A stretch of 15,722 bases of DNA from Promethearchaeota archaeon (GCA_011365055.1 RDOG01000035.1:1-15722); one strand, 5' to 3'. Numbered from the stretch's first letter, positions 7,137 through 14,117 are shown. The notes: generated by a model from the letters alone, not told the origin. Numbers and translations: made by a program.

Positions 7137-7480
7137 GATTTATCCATTATAATACCTAAATTATTTTGCCATGAAAGAAATTGGGATGTTACTAAATAAA
7201 AAACAATAAGAAATTGTTCATTATGCTTTGATGAAATTAAAATTTACATTTCTAATTCCAATTTTGGTTTAATTTGTATTCTAGCAAATAAAGATTATAA
7301 TGATAGCATAATACAATTGATATTAAAAGAAATTTCAAGATTTTAAAATAATTCTAGAAAAATAGAAGATTTTTTGAAACTTTAAATGAGATTAATTCAT
7401 TATTTGAAAATGATGAAAAAATTTCATGGTTATTATATCCAATCCAGAGTGCATCTAAGGAATTTTGGGCGCCCTTATAA
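7137..7480 (+). pseudogene. Probable decayed protein gene with stops and frameshift
   Basis: Within the 663-bp gap between 6957 and 7619 the plus strand shows protein-like sequence broken by lesions. Frame 3 from 7137 reads through a TAA at 7197 into a convincing segment (FDEIKIYISNSNFGLICILA around 7227-7286) and then a TAA at 7344. A shift near 7371 continues in frame 2 as FFETLNEINSLFENDEKISW and ends at 7478-7480. Similar short fragments (RDENEFSYSRIIEINQI, about 7032-7082) may belong to the 5' part. The segments look like a small alpha/beta regulatory domain but I cannot name it. In AT-rich DNA open fragments arise easily, so decay is likely rather than certain. Confidence 0.4.
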
Positions 7481-7619
7481 TTTATATTTCTCCTATAATC
7501 TCTTGATTATGTAAGGAAAATGATGATTAAAAAAATTGGTGCGATCTTTGTTTTGTAAATAATGAAATTTTTTAATAAATTCTACATATGAAACATAATC
7601 AAAAATTTGAGCTAAAAAA

Positions 7620-8993
7620 ATGATTGATGAGGAAGAAGAGAAACTAGGTTTTAGAGATGTTTCCTCATTTAGAAAAGAAGTAGAGGAAGTATTCAAAGAT
7701 GAAGTAAATCATTCACCATTATATGCCATGCTTCATGCAATAATGAAAGGATATAATACCAAAAAAAAGCTGTATGAATATTTTAATACTTTTTACAGTA
7801 CTGATATGATTTATTTAAAAATTAGACCCATTACCGTTGATGAGGTCATTCAAGTTGGTATTAATGAAAACGTGATTGAAAAATTAGAAGATAATATTTA
7901 TGTTTTAACTCCTCACGGTGAAGATATTCTAGATAAAGCTACCAAGATACTTAAAGTCCATATTAAATTTGTAGAAAAAATCTTTAATGAAGGATTCGTG
8001 TTACTTTTTAGTTTTATATGTCTTATTTTTCTCACTTCTATGAAGATGATAATAGGTTTTTTCATTAATAGTGAGGGAATATTTTTTGAAGGAATAGAAA
8101 ATCTAACAGATATCTTTAAAATAATAATCATAATCTTCAGTATTAAACATGCTAAGGACAAGATTGGCTCTATTTTAATCATAGGATTAATGATAATTAC
8201 TGGAGGCTCCCTATTAATCACATCTATAGTTGGATTATTTCAAATTTCACCTATTGAAGTTAATGTTTTTGTGTTTATCATCATAATAATTTCAATAATC
8301 CTTAATTTCGCACTAGCATCTTTGAAAACTATTATAGGAAAGACAAATGGCAATTTTTCCTTATTAAGTGATGCTAAAGACTCTGAAAATAACATAAAAA
8401 TTTCCCTTGGTGTATTAGTAGGCATAATATTTTCCATATTTAGGGTTTATTTCGTTGATTCATTGATTGCCATTTTAATCGCTTTGATAATAATTGTTGA
8501 TGGTGTGCAAACTTTGCGAGAATTCTTAAAATCCGGAGAAGAAGTTGAAATAGACACGTTACACTTGCGCATGGAGGAGCAGCTCGATAATAAAATAACT
8601 GCTTGGATCGTCATTACAATTCAAAGTGAAGCTTTGACTCTGCAAGAAATAAATCAAAAATTTATTAAGTCAATTGAGAGAGGATATGAAATTTTTAGAA
8701 TTTTTGCGATGTTTGGCTTTAACAACGTGCAAAAAAATGGAATTAAAAGAATATTAGATTTGTTAATAAAAAGACAAGTCATTTATTTGGAGGATGATTT
8801 GTTATATCTCACGAATAAAGGAATTGGAGCGTTTTATAGGATTCAAGCAAAGGAATTTAATGAAATTGCTAATTTATATGAACCACAAAAAGAAACCATC
8901 AAAAATATCATTAAAGCAGCCATTGTAATCACTTTTTTAATTCTCCTCGTTATTTTTTGGCCTCAACTGAATTATTTTTTTAGCATATTATAA
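7620..8993 (+). CDS. Membrane protein with cation-diffusion-facilitator-like core between two winged-helix-like domains
   Basis: A 457-residue membrane protein with an unusual layout. Residues about 28-108 look like a PadR-like winged helix (HSPLYAMLHAIMKGYNTKKKL, ending DNIYVLTPHGEDILD). Residues about 124-305 form six helices whose spacing and end sequences (SLGVLVG in helix 5, DSLIAILIALIIIVDGVQTL in helix 6) match cation diffusion facilitators. The CDF metal-site positions are altered: ENLTD in helix 2 replaces HxxxD, and DSENN in helix 5 replaces HxxxD. Transport or metal choice is therefore uncertain. The usual CDF cytoplasmic domain is replaced by a second winged-helix-like region (about 325-405: LTLQEINQKFI, GIKRILDLLIKRQVIYL, LLYLTNKG). 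A last helix (428-448) closes the protein. It could be a membrane-bound regulator sensing ions. The start is an ATG at 7620 with only weak GAG upstream. Confidence 0.7.
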   Translation: MIDEEEEKLGFRDVSSFRKEVEEVFKDEVNHSPLYAMLHAIMKGYNTKKKLYEYFNTFYSTDMIYLKIRPITVDEVIQVGINENVIEKLEDNIYVLTPHGEDILDKATKILKVHIKFVEKIFNEGFVLLFSFICLIFLTSMKMIIGFFINSEGIFFEGIENLTDIFKIIIIIFSIKHAKDKIGSILIIGLMIITGGSLLITSIVGLFQISPIEVNVFVFIIIIISIILNFALASLKTIIGKTNGNFSLLSDAKDSENNIKISLGVLVGIIFSIFRVYFVDSLIAILIALIIIVDGVQTLREFLKSGEEVEIDTLHLRMEEQLDNKITAWIVITIQSEALTLQEINQKFIKSIERGYEIFRIFAMFGFNNVQKNGIKRILDLLIKRQVIYLEDDLLYLTNKGIGAFYRIQAKEFNEIANLYEPQKETIKNIIKAAIVITFLILLVIFWPQLNYFFSIL

Positions 8994-9167
8994 AAAAATT
9001 TTGACATTCACTATTTCAATCCTTAGTGGAATAAGTATCAAGTTTTCTGTTTAATTCAATGCCACAAGATAATAACATTCCATTTAATTAAAAACGTGTA
9101 AATTGAATTTTATAATATTGATTAAGAAAAACTGGCTGAGTTTGAAAATGAATTTTAATTTAGTCTA

Positions 9168-9176
9168 TTTTTTTTT
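9168..9176 (+). terminator. T9 tract downstream of the CDF-like gene
   Basis: A run of nine T residues lies about 175 nt after the stop codon of the membrane-protein gene ending at 8993 and just before the hepT fragment. It is the first strong oligo-U tract after that gene and may terminate it, although the distance is long. Confidence 0.25.
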
Positions 9177-9196
9177 GATCCTATTTAGCATTTGAG

Positions 9197-9292
9197 ATGA
9201 AGCCATCTGTGCCTAAGAAAAGAAATATCAAGCTATTTTTAAATGATATAATTAAAGCTTTTTCAAATAATAAAAAAATAAAAAATTTATAA
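9197..9292 (+). pseudogene. 5' fragment of a hepT toxin gene
   Basis: The first 24 codons of this 31-codon frame (MKPSVPKKRNIKLFLNDII then KAFSN) align without gaps to the start of the intact hepT at 13758, where the residues are MKPFMPKKRNIKLFLNDILE then AISN. By hand count 63 of 72 bases match, most differences being synonymous or conservative. The match begins inside the 3' end of the mntA-equivalent (GATGAAGCC) and stops abruptly at codon 24, after which the sequence is A-rich and ends in TAA. The catalytic RX4HXY region is absent, so no toxin can be made. The gap 8994-9338 otherwise shows no gene. It marks a second, destroyed MntA-HepT locus. Its A/T-rich end (AATTTATAAT, about 9284-9293) may serve as the TATA box of the next gene. 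Confidence 0.75.
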
Positions 9293-9322
9293 TCAAATAC
9301 ATATCTATTCTCAATAGAATTT

Positions 9323-9328
9323 AGGAGG
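9323..9328 (+). promoter_or_regulatory. Strong Shine-Dalgarno AGGAGG
   Basis: A full AGGAGG lies 10 nt before the ATG at 9339 and fixes that start. It is the strongest ribosome binding site in the window. Confidence 0.6.
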
Positions 9329-9338
9329 AAATAAATAA

Positions 9339-10211
9339 ATGGAGGAAATTAAACCTTTATTGGATCAAGGAGAAGAAATTCTCTGGAGTAGTAGCCCTGG
9401 TGAAGATGCAAAGAAGCCAAAAATTGTTCATATTATAGTATTTTATATTATTTTTTTAATTGTAATTAATATTTCTTGCTTAATATCATTTTTATTTTTA
9501 ATAATCCCAATTGCAATCATAATACTAATCCCAAGTTCATGCGGAACAGTAATAGGGATTTTTTTTGGTTATAAGAATATCAAATTTAATTCTGAATTTT
9601 ATTGTATATCCTCCCATAAAATATATCTTAAATCCATGATGAAAAATAAATTTGCATGGCCATTCTCAAGGTACAGATATTATCCCCCCACCCAATACGG
9701 TTTAAATGATGGTAATATTTTAAGAATTAAAGACTTCCAAGCAAGAGGGGAAATATTTTCAATAGATATTGATAAAATTGAGTTAGTAAAAATAAAAACC
9801 TCGAGTATTTTAAAATATGAAGATATTTTATTTGTATTTTTATCAGAAGACGATAAATTATTTTTTGCTAGCTTTTACCAAGTTACTGAAATTGAAAATT
9901 TTGAAGCAATTTTAAATAAAAATCTCGGTTTTCTATTAATAAAAAGAGATGAAAAATCCAGAGTATATAGTCGAGGTTTAGAAAAAGCTGAAGAAAAATT
10001 ATCTCAACTTGAAAAAGGATTTACCAATATTAGCAACTGGATCTTTCCCTTATCTTGTATTATAGCGGGATTCGTCATAATATTAATTCATACAAGTTCT
10101 ATTATTTGGTCGATACTATCTTTATTTATAGGACCTATATTGATTTTTTATGGTTTTGTCAAATTGTGGTATAAAGTTAAAATGTACGTCAGTATTGTTG
10201 AACTGTTTTAA
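9339..10211 (+). CDS. Four-helix membrane protein with a PH-like central region
   Basis: A 290-residue membrane protein. The N-terminus (LLDQGEEILWSSSPGE) resembles the opening of bacterial-type PH-domain membrane proteins (DUF304-like), which begin with an E-x-hydrophobic-W-x-x-x-P pattern before paired helices. Two helices follow (about 29-51 and 53-76). A strand-rich cytoplasmic region (80-200) includes FYCISSHKIYLKS, like the Y-x-x-T/S-x-x-R/K-I/L strand of these domains. Helices at about 231-251 and 253-276 end the protein, after a charged segment (202-226). Its function is unknown; membrane stress or lipid-related roles are known for some relatives. It converges on the PI-PLC-like gene, the 3' ends being only 32 bp apart. 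AGGAGG supports the ATG at 9339. Confidence 0.7.
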   Translation: MEEIKPLLDQGEEILWSSSPGEDAKKPKIVHIIVFYIIFLIVINISCLISFLFLIIPIAIIILIPSSCGTVIGIFFGYKNIKFNSEFYCISSHKIYLKSMMKNKFAWPFSRYRYYPPTQYGLNDGNILRIKDFQARGEIFSIDIDKIELVKIKTSSILKYEDILFVFLSEDDKLFFASFYQVTEIENFEAILNKNLGFLLIKRDEKSRVYSRGLEKAEEKLSQLEKGFTNISNWIFPLSCIIAGFVIILIHTSSIIWSILSLFIGPILIFYGFVKLWYKVKMYVSIVELF

Positions 10212-10242
10212 AACATATTAATTAAATATTTCTTGAATTAAC

Positions 10243-10262
10243 TTCAATATTTAAATATTGAA
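10243..10262. repeat. Perfect 20-bp palindrome over the PI-PLC-like stop codon
   Basis: TTCAATATTT and its exact reverse complement meet without a spacer. The palindrome covers the last six codons and the TGA stop of the PI-PLC-like gene and lies in the tight convergent junction. It could form a hairpin in either transcript, but there is no T-run on the plus side. Being purely A/T-rich it may be chance. Confidence 0.5.
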
Positions 10263-11392
10263 AAATACAAGAGGAGACATAATAATACTATAATGATTCC
10301 CATAAGAGGTATTATGAATCGATTAATGCGATTTTTCTTTTCCATATTGTATATTCTTTTTTGAATTGCAAACATGCTTCTACTAGAAGGAATGGACTCC
10401 CATCGTTTCTGAAAACCAGAGTTTTCTTCGGGTGCAAGTGGATTAATATTTCTCCAAATTACCATGTTCTCAAAAGCATCAGTACCAATTAAGTTAACAC
10501 CTTTGCTCATTGTATCATATAATGTAATTTCATCGTTAGTTCTCCATGTTCTAACAATTTTTCCTTGGTTAACTAATGAATTTACGACTTCGTAGTTAAG
10601 AAATATTAGATGTGTGTTTGCATATGTATTGATAAAGATCCTGTCATTAAAATTCTTTATTTCCCGGGGTGCGGCGTCAAGAAAAGCTAATCTTAGATCT
10701 AATGAGCTATCCTCATATAATTTCTGATGATAATATTGTTTAGATTTCCATTCCATATCTTGTGTTTCAGGATTACCTCCTGACAATACAAAAATGAATT
10801 TTCCTCTTAATGAACCCAATTTTGGCCATCTTCCCATAAATCCGGCACGAGCATATATTTTATATTTAAAAATAGAGTGTAATATTGTATTAATTTTCAT
10901 TGGGAAACTTTCTAAGTTTCGTATTTTTTTAATATCGATATAAATGACAATAACTTCATGTTGAGAATCATGATTTTTATTATATTCATCAGACCATTGA
11001 TTAATCACTTTTAACCAATGCTCTAAATCATAGATTTTTGCTCTATTCTTTCTTAATTTATTTAAAAAGTTGAGATGATACACGCGAAATATTCCGTCCT
11101 TCTCCTCATGAATATCAAATTCTAAAGACCGGACTTTGATCGTCTCTAATTGATGTTTTATTGAACGAAAACAGTCATCTCTTTGAGAATCGAATTCTTC
11201 GCCAATTTCAAGCAGGGGTGATTTCATCTGATTCACCATCTCAAAGAATTTCTGCTCCTGAACTAGGATTTTAATTCGTTCTCCTATATTAAGCTGCTTT
11301 TTTGGAATATATCTTTCTTCATACGAGTTGTGAGAAGCAATGCATTGAACTTCATTAAAACGATATTCATCTATTGTTTTTTTATTTACCAT
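10244..11392 (-). CDS. Tail-anchored Ca2+-dependent PI-PLC-like phosphodiesterase
   Basis: About 382 residues from the ATG at 11392; a GTG at 11401 adds three. The sequence fits the Ca2+-dependent phosphoinositide-specific phospholipase C family (PLC-like TIM barrel). In numbering from the longer start, ASHNSY gives H24 and N25, RSLEFDIHEEKDG gives E94 and D96, VYHL gives the second catalytic H109, and YIDIKK gives D156 and K158. Two later segments, RTWRTND and GTDAFENM (D308), match the barrel end. The family cleaves a phosphodiester of an inositol-type lipid head group; archaeal inositol ether lipids are a possible substrate. There is no signal peptide. A single C-terminal helix (about 361-381) preceded by basic EKKNRINR predicts a tail anchor with the catalytic domain facing the cytoplasm. 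It is the last gene of a three-gene unit, 16-25 bp after its upstream neighbour. Confidence 0.85.
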   Translation of the reverse strand: MVNKKTIDEYRFNEVQCIASHNSYEERYIPKKQLNIGERIKILVQEQKFFEMVNQMKSPLLEIGEEFDSQRDDCFRSIKHQLETIKVRSLEFDIHEEKDGIFRVYHLNFLNKLRKNRAKIYDLEHWLKVINQWSDEYNKNHDSQHEVIVIYIDIKKIRNLESFPMKINTILHSIFKYKIYARAGFMGRWPKLGSLRGKFIFVLSGGNPETQDMEWKSKQYYHQKLYEDSSLDLRLAFLDAAPREIKNFNDRIFINTYANTHLIFLNYEVVNSLVNQGKIVRTWRTNDEITLYDTMSKGVNLIGTDAFENMVIWRNINPLAPEENSGFQKRWESIPSSRSMFAIQKRIYNMEKKNRINRFIIPLMGIIIVLLCLLLYFSIFKY

Positions 11393-11417
11393 AATACACA
11401 CTTACAACATTTTTTCT

Positions 11418-11906
11418 TTAAATAAAGCGAAATTGTAATGAAATCGAAATAAATAAAATCGTGAAAAGTGTCACGGTAATTAAGATGTTAATCCAAAAGA
11501 TTTTTCTAAACCTCATATAAACTTCACTAATTTCCTCAAATAATTTTGCCTGAGTTTTATTCTTTTCGTGTTTATTAATTGTGAGACCTAATTTTACGCC
11601 CAATCCTTCTCCAATATCTATTTTATAGAATTTTAAGAGAAATTTTACGTTATTTGGAATTGTGATTATATAGATTCCCCAAAAAATACCAAAAAGGTTG
11701 ACGATTCCTTCAAAAAACAATAGCAATGTAATAGTAAAACCAGGAAATACTTGATTCAAATACACTTCAATTAATACTGTAATGATGAAACCTGTTAATA
11801 ATGAATAAAGAATTAACATTGTACCTATGCTATTATCGATCTCTTTAATTTGAGCCATGTATTCTTTATCCTTTATTTCTAAATTTTCTTTTAAATGCAA
11901 TGTCAT
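11418..11906 (-). CDS. Small three-helix membrane protein, middle gene of the PI-PLC-like operon
   Basis: A 162-residue protein of unrecognised family. A charged N-terminus (LKENLEIKDKEYMAQIKEID) leads into helices at about 27-50, 56-83 and 137-157. Between helices 2 and 3 is a soluble, charged loop of about 50 residues (KFLLKFYKIDIGEGLGVKLG, then HEKNKTQAKLFEEISEVYMR). It has no catalytic motif. The ATG at 11906 has AGGAGT 8 nt upstream, a good Shine-Dalgarno. The stop is within 25 bp of the PI-PLC-like start, so the two are almost surely co-transcribed and may be translationally coupled. It may anchor or regulate the phosphodiesterase, which is inferred from position only. Confidence 0.65.
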   Translation of the reverse strand: MTLHLKENLEIKDKEYMAQIKEIDNSIGTMLILYSLLTGFIITVLIEVYLNQVFPGFTITLLLFFEGIVNLFGIFWGIYIITIPNNVKFLLKFYKIDIGEGLGVKLGLTINKHEKNKTQAKLFEEISEVYMRFRKIFWINILITVTLFTILFISISLQFRFI

Positions 11907-12047
11907 TAACAGTTACTCCTATATTTTTGATAGATAGGTAAGTTGGTTATCGAATTTCTGTTTCAAAGGAGTTATAGATGGAATTTTTCAGGGCTTATCT
12001 GTTCTTCTGAATATCACTATGAAAGAAAGGGGCATTTAAACAAATTA

Positions 12048-13187
12048 TTAACGTTTACTAGTAAAATAATACAACACGAACCATTCCATTGTAGTAAAGA
12101 TAGCTTCAGGTAACGGTAGTGGTATTAAAAATACCGCAAGTGATAGAAAAGATACGAATCCAATGGTTAATAATGCAGAATAATTGGTCGGAATCATACT
12201 TAGAAAGTTCTTCTCTTTGAAATCTGTAAACCAGTTATTTAATTGGGTTTGAATATTATTTATTGTATTTGTTAAATTAGCTGCTGATACATTCATGGCT
12301 TGTTGAATAGTTTCCAATTGTTGCTTTAAATTTTTTATCTGAGTTCTAATTTCACCACGTACGGAATTATTGATTTGATTTCTTGCCAGATAACCTAAAA
12401 AAGCTCCAAGTCCACTAAATGCAGGAATAGTGATTAATTGATTTGCAGCATTAATTGGAACGAAGAAATTAACAATTGCTAAAAGAACGACCAAAATTAA
12501 GTAATTATACTTATCAATCAAGTCCTGGACGCTACCAGTTTGAGGTGAATAAGGAGGAATATTATCAACAATTTTTTCCAAATCTAGAAGTCTATTTTTA
12601 AACGTTTCAATGAGCTTATTAGCATCGGTATCGATCTGTTCTGCAAATTGTTTGACATCATCCAGAGCTTTCTGAAAATTTTCTTGAAATTTATTTATTG
12701 CATCTTTAATAATTGGTAAATTATTCAAAATTTCCCCATTTGTTGGTGGACTCTTTGGTAAGTTTTCAATGAGGTGTTCTTTAGGGAGTATGTTGCTCGG
12801 TTTAAAACCATAAAATGTAATGATTACATTGACAATGATCAAAATACTCGCAGGTACTGTAATGGAGGGATTACCAAATTGAAGCAGAAGGAAATAAATA
12901 TACACTGTAAAAATCATAAAAATTAGGAAAAGTCTTACTAATCCTGCAGGAATATTCAGAGGTTCAAGTTGATGTTTCATTTTTAAGATTGATTTTAGCT
13001 CCGAATCTAAATGGACTCTTCTAACAATAATATAGCTAACTAAGATAATCCAAGGTAATAGAAGTATCAATAAGGACCAAAATCCTAAAATATTTAGATT
13101 ATTAATGATTCCAATAATCCAAAATATTGTCCAAACTGAAAATAGCGCTATAGCTATCAAAGGAATAATATCTTTCTTAATTTCCAT
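12048..13187 (-). CDS. Polytopic membrane protein with central and C-terminal coiled coils, first gene of the PI-PLC-like operon
   Basis: A 379-residue protein of unrecognised family. Four helices (about 7-29, 34-55, 83-104, 109-126) are followed by a soluble helical region (150-210) with heptad-like spacing (IIKDAINKFQENFQKALDDV, then AEQIDTDANKLIETFKNRLL). Next come one or two helices (228-245, 252-267), a second coiled coil (275-325: EIRTQIKNLKQQLETIQQAM, NLTNTINNIQTQLNNWFTDF) and two last helices (335-357, 362-376). The paired coiled coils between membrane segments suggest an oligomeric sensor or scaffold. It starts at an ATG at 13187, only 13 bp from a perfect palindrome that overlaps the predicted transcription start. 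A 141-bp gap with no gene separates it from the next gene, on the same strand. No enzymatic motif is visible. Confidence 0.65.
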   Translation of the reverse strand: MEIKKDIIPLIAIALFSVWTIFWIIGIINNLNILGFWSLLILLLPWIILVSYIIVRRVHLDSELKSILKMKHQLEPLNIPAGLVRLFLIFMIFTVYIYFLLLQFGNPSITVPASILIIVNVIITFYGFKPSNILPKEHLIENLPKSPPTNGEILNNLPIIKDAINKFQENFQKALDDVKQFAEQIDTDANKLIETFKNRLLDLEKIVDNIPPYSPQTGSVQDLIDKYNYLILVVLLAIVNFFVPINAANQLITIPAFSGLGAFLGYLARNQINNSVRGEIRTQIKNLKQQLETIQQAMNVSAANLTNTINNIQTQLNNWFTDFKEKNFLSMIPTNYSALLTIGFVSFLSLAVFLIPLPLPEAIFTTMEWFVLYYFTSKR

Positions 13188-13200
13188 CTTAATCCACTCT

Positions 13201-13226
13201 TTAACTTAAATCTAGATTTAAGTTAA
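13201..13226. promoter_or_regulatory. Perfect 26-bp palindrome, probable operator of the PI-PLC-like operon
   Basis: The half-site TTAACTTAAATCT is followed directly by its exact reverse complement, centred on CTAG. It lies 13 bp before the ATG at 13187. A minus-strand TATA-like ATTTTAAAAATA at 13229-13240 predicts transcription starting inside the palindrome, the classic position for a repressor. The box TTAAGTTA recurs at 13218-13225, 13223-13230 and 13255-13262, and inverted at 13202-13209. The binding protein is unknown. Confidence 0.6.
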
Positions 13227-13335
13227 GTTATTTTTAAAATATCAAGATATATTTTTAAGTTATTCTATCGTGATTTTTTTTCCACTTTAATGGTGTCTTC
13301 CACTATTTTTATTTATCCTTTGGTTTCAGTAACGC

Positions 13336-13378
13336 AATCGGACTTGATAGATGTCTATATATAATAATTGATCCGATT
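13336..13378. repeat. Inverted repeat AATCGGA/TCCGATT in the divergent intergenic region
   Basis: AATCGGA at 13336-13342 and TCCGATT at 13372-13378 form a 7-bp stem around a 29-bp loop that holds ATAGATGTCTAT and a TATA-like CTATATATAATA. An A11 tract follows. It is not shaped like a terminator on either strand. It may be a regulatory site for the toxin-antitoxin or the operon; the rest of 13188-13483 holds no gene. Confidence 0.3.
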
Positions 13379-13437
13379 AAAAAAAAAAATTAGAATTAAA
13401 GATTTATTTTATTTTTTGACTCTATTCTAATCCATTT

Positions 13438-13474
13438 ATTATTTATATAGAAACAAAGTAATTATCAATAGGAG
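13438..13474 (+). promoter_or_regulatory. TATA-like box and Shine-Dalgarno of the mntA-hepT operon
   Basis: TATTTATATAG at about 13438-13450 lies roughly 40 bp before the ATG at 13484 and predicts a short leader. AGGAG at 13470-13474 is 9 nt before the first ATG and 12 nt before the second ATG at 13487. Confidence 0.4.
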
Positions 13475-13483
13475 TTCTAAATA

Positions 13484-13777
13484 ATGATGAAGAAGGAAGA
13501 CATCTTAAGAATTCTCAAAGATGAATTAAATAAATTATATGAAAATTTCGGAGTAAAAAAAATAGGTTTATTTGGATCTTATGTACGGGGAGAACAAACC
13601 AAAGATAGTGATATAGATATTCTCGTTGATTTTGAGAAATATATAAGTTTTTTTAAATTCATTGAGTTAGAAGATTATTTAAGCGAAAAATTGAACACGA
13701 AAGTGGATTTGGTATCCATGGATGCCTTAAAACCATTAATAAAATCAGATATATTGGATGAAGCCATTTATGCCTAA
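13484..13777 (+). CDS. mntA: MntA-type nucleotidyltransferase antitoxin
   Basis: A 97-residue minimal nucleotidyltransferase. The signature GSX10DXD is complete: G31-S32 (GLFGSYVRGE) and D43 and D45 (DSDIDILVDF), with the extra acidic D77 region (KVDLVSMD) providing the third carboxylate candidate at D75. In characterised MntA-HepT pairs this enzyme transfers AMP units from ATP to a tyrosine of HepT and so silences it. The gene overlaps the hepT start by 8 bp, the usual arrangement of a co-translated pair. Tandem ATGs at 13484 and 13487 are both possible. The C-terminus DILDEAIYA is typical of the family. No damage is seen, so the antitoxin is predicted active. Confidence 0.9.
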   Translation: MMKKEDILRILKDELNKLYENFGVKKIGLFGSYVRGEQTKDSDIDILVDFEKYISFFKFIELEDYLSEKLNTKVDLVSMDALKPLIKSDILDEAIYA

Positions 13778-14117
13778 GAAAAGAAATATTAAGTTATTTT
13801 TAAATGATATCCTTGAGGCTATTTCAAATATCTTGGAATATACAAAAGATATAGATGATAAACAATTTAGCTCGGATAAAAAAACTAGGGATGCAGTTTT
13901 AAGAAATTTAGAAATTATTGGTGAAGCGACAAAAAGTATTCCTGATACTTTTAAAAAAGAATATAAAGATATTAATTGGAGAGGGATATCAGGAATGCGT
14001 GATAAACTGATTCATGAATACTTTGGTGTTAGCAATCAAATTGTTTGGGAAACCATTAAAAATGATATACCAACACTCAAATCCCAAGTAGAGGTAATAA
14101 TAAAGAATCTCGATTAA
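13770..14117 (+). CDS. hepT: HepT-like ribonuclease toxin
   Basis: A 115-residue helical HEPN protein. The catalytic RX4HXY motif is intact as RDKLIHEY (R81, H86, Y88 counted from the upstream ATG at 13758). The tyrosine is the residue AMPylated by MntA in studied systems. The ATG at 13770 is preferred because MPKKRNIKLFL matches the usual family beginning and overlaps the mntA stop by 8 bp; the ATG at 13758 would add MKPF. HEPN toxins cleave RNA, often tRNA, after homodimerisation. RNLEIIGEATKSIP in the middle is a family hallmark. A decayed copy of its first 24 codons lies at 9197-9292, so the system has duplicated or moved here. Antisense open frames over it are shadows. Confidence 0.9.
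   Translation: MPKKRNIKLFLNDILEAISNILEYTKDIDDKQFSSDKKTRDAVLRNLEIIGEATKSIPDTFKKEYKDINWRGISGMRDKLIHEYFGVSNQIVWETIKNDIPTLKSQVEVIIKNLD

Noticed and set aside
7493..8437. Three minus-strand open frames opposite the CDF-like gene
   Set aside because: They are antisense to a long gene whose own frame shows clear helices and family motifs. Their Ile/Lys-rich content mirrors that gene.
10244..11392. PI-PLC-like protein considered as a secreted bacterial phospholipase
   Set aside because: No signal peptide is present, and the basic residues before the single C-terminal helix favour a cytoplasmic catalytic domain.
13372..13391. Stem arm followed by an A11 tract considered as a terminator
   Set aside because: On the plus strand the stem is followed by A rather than T, and on the minus strand the T-run precedes the stem, so it fits neither direction.
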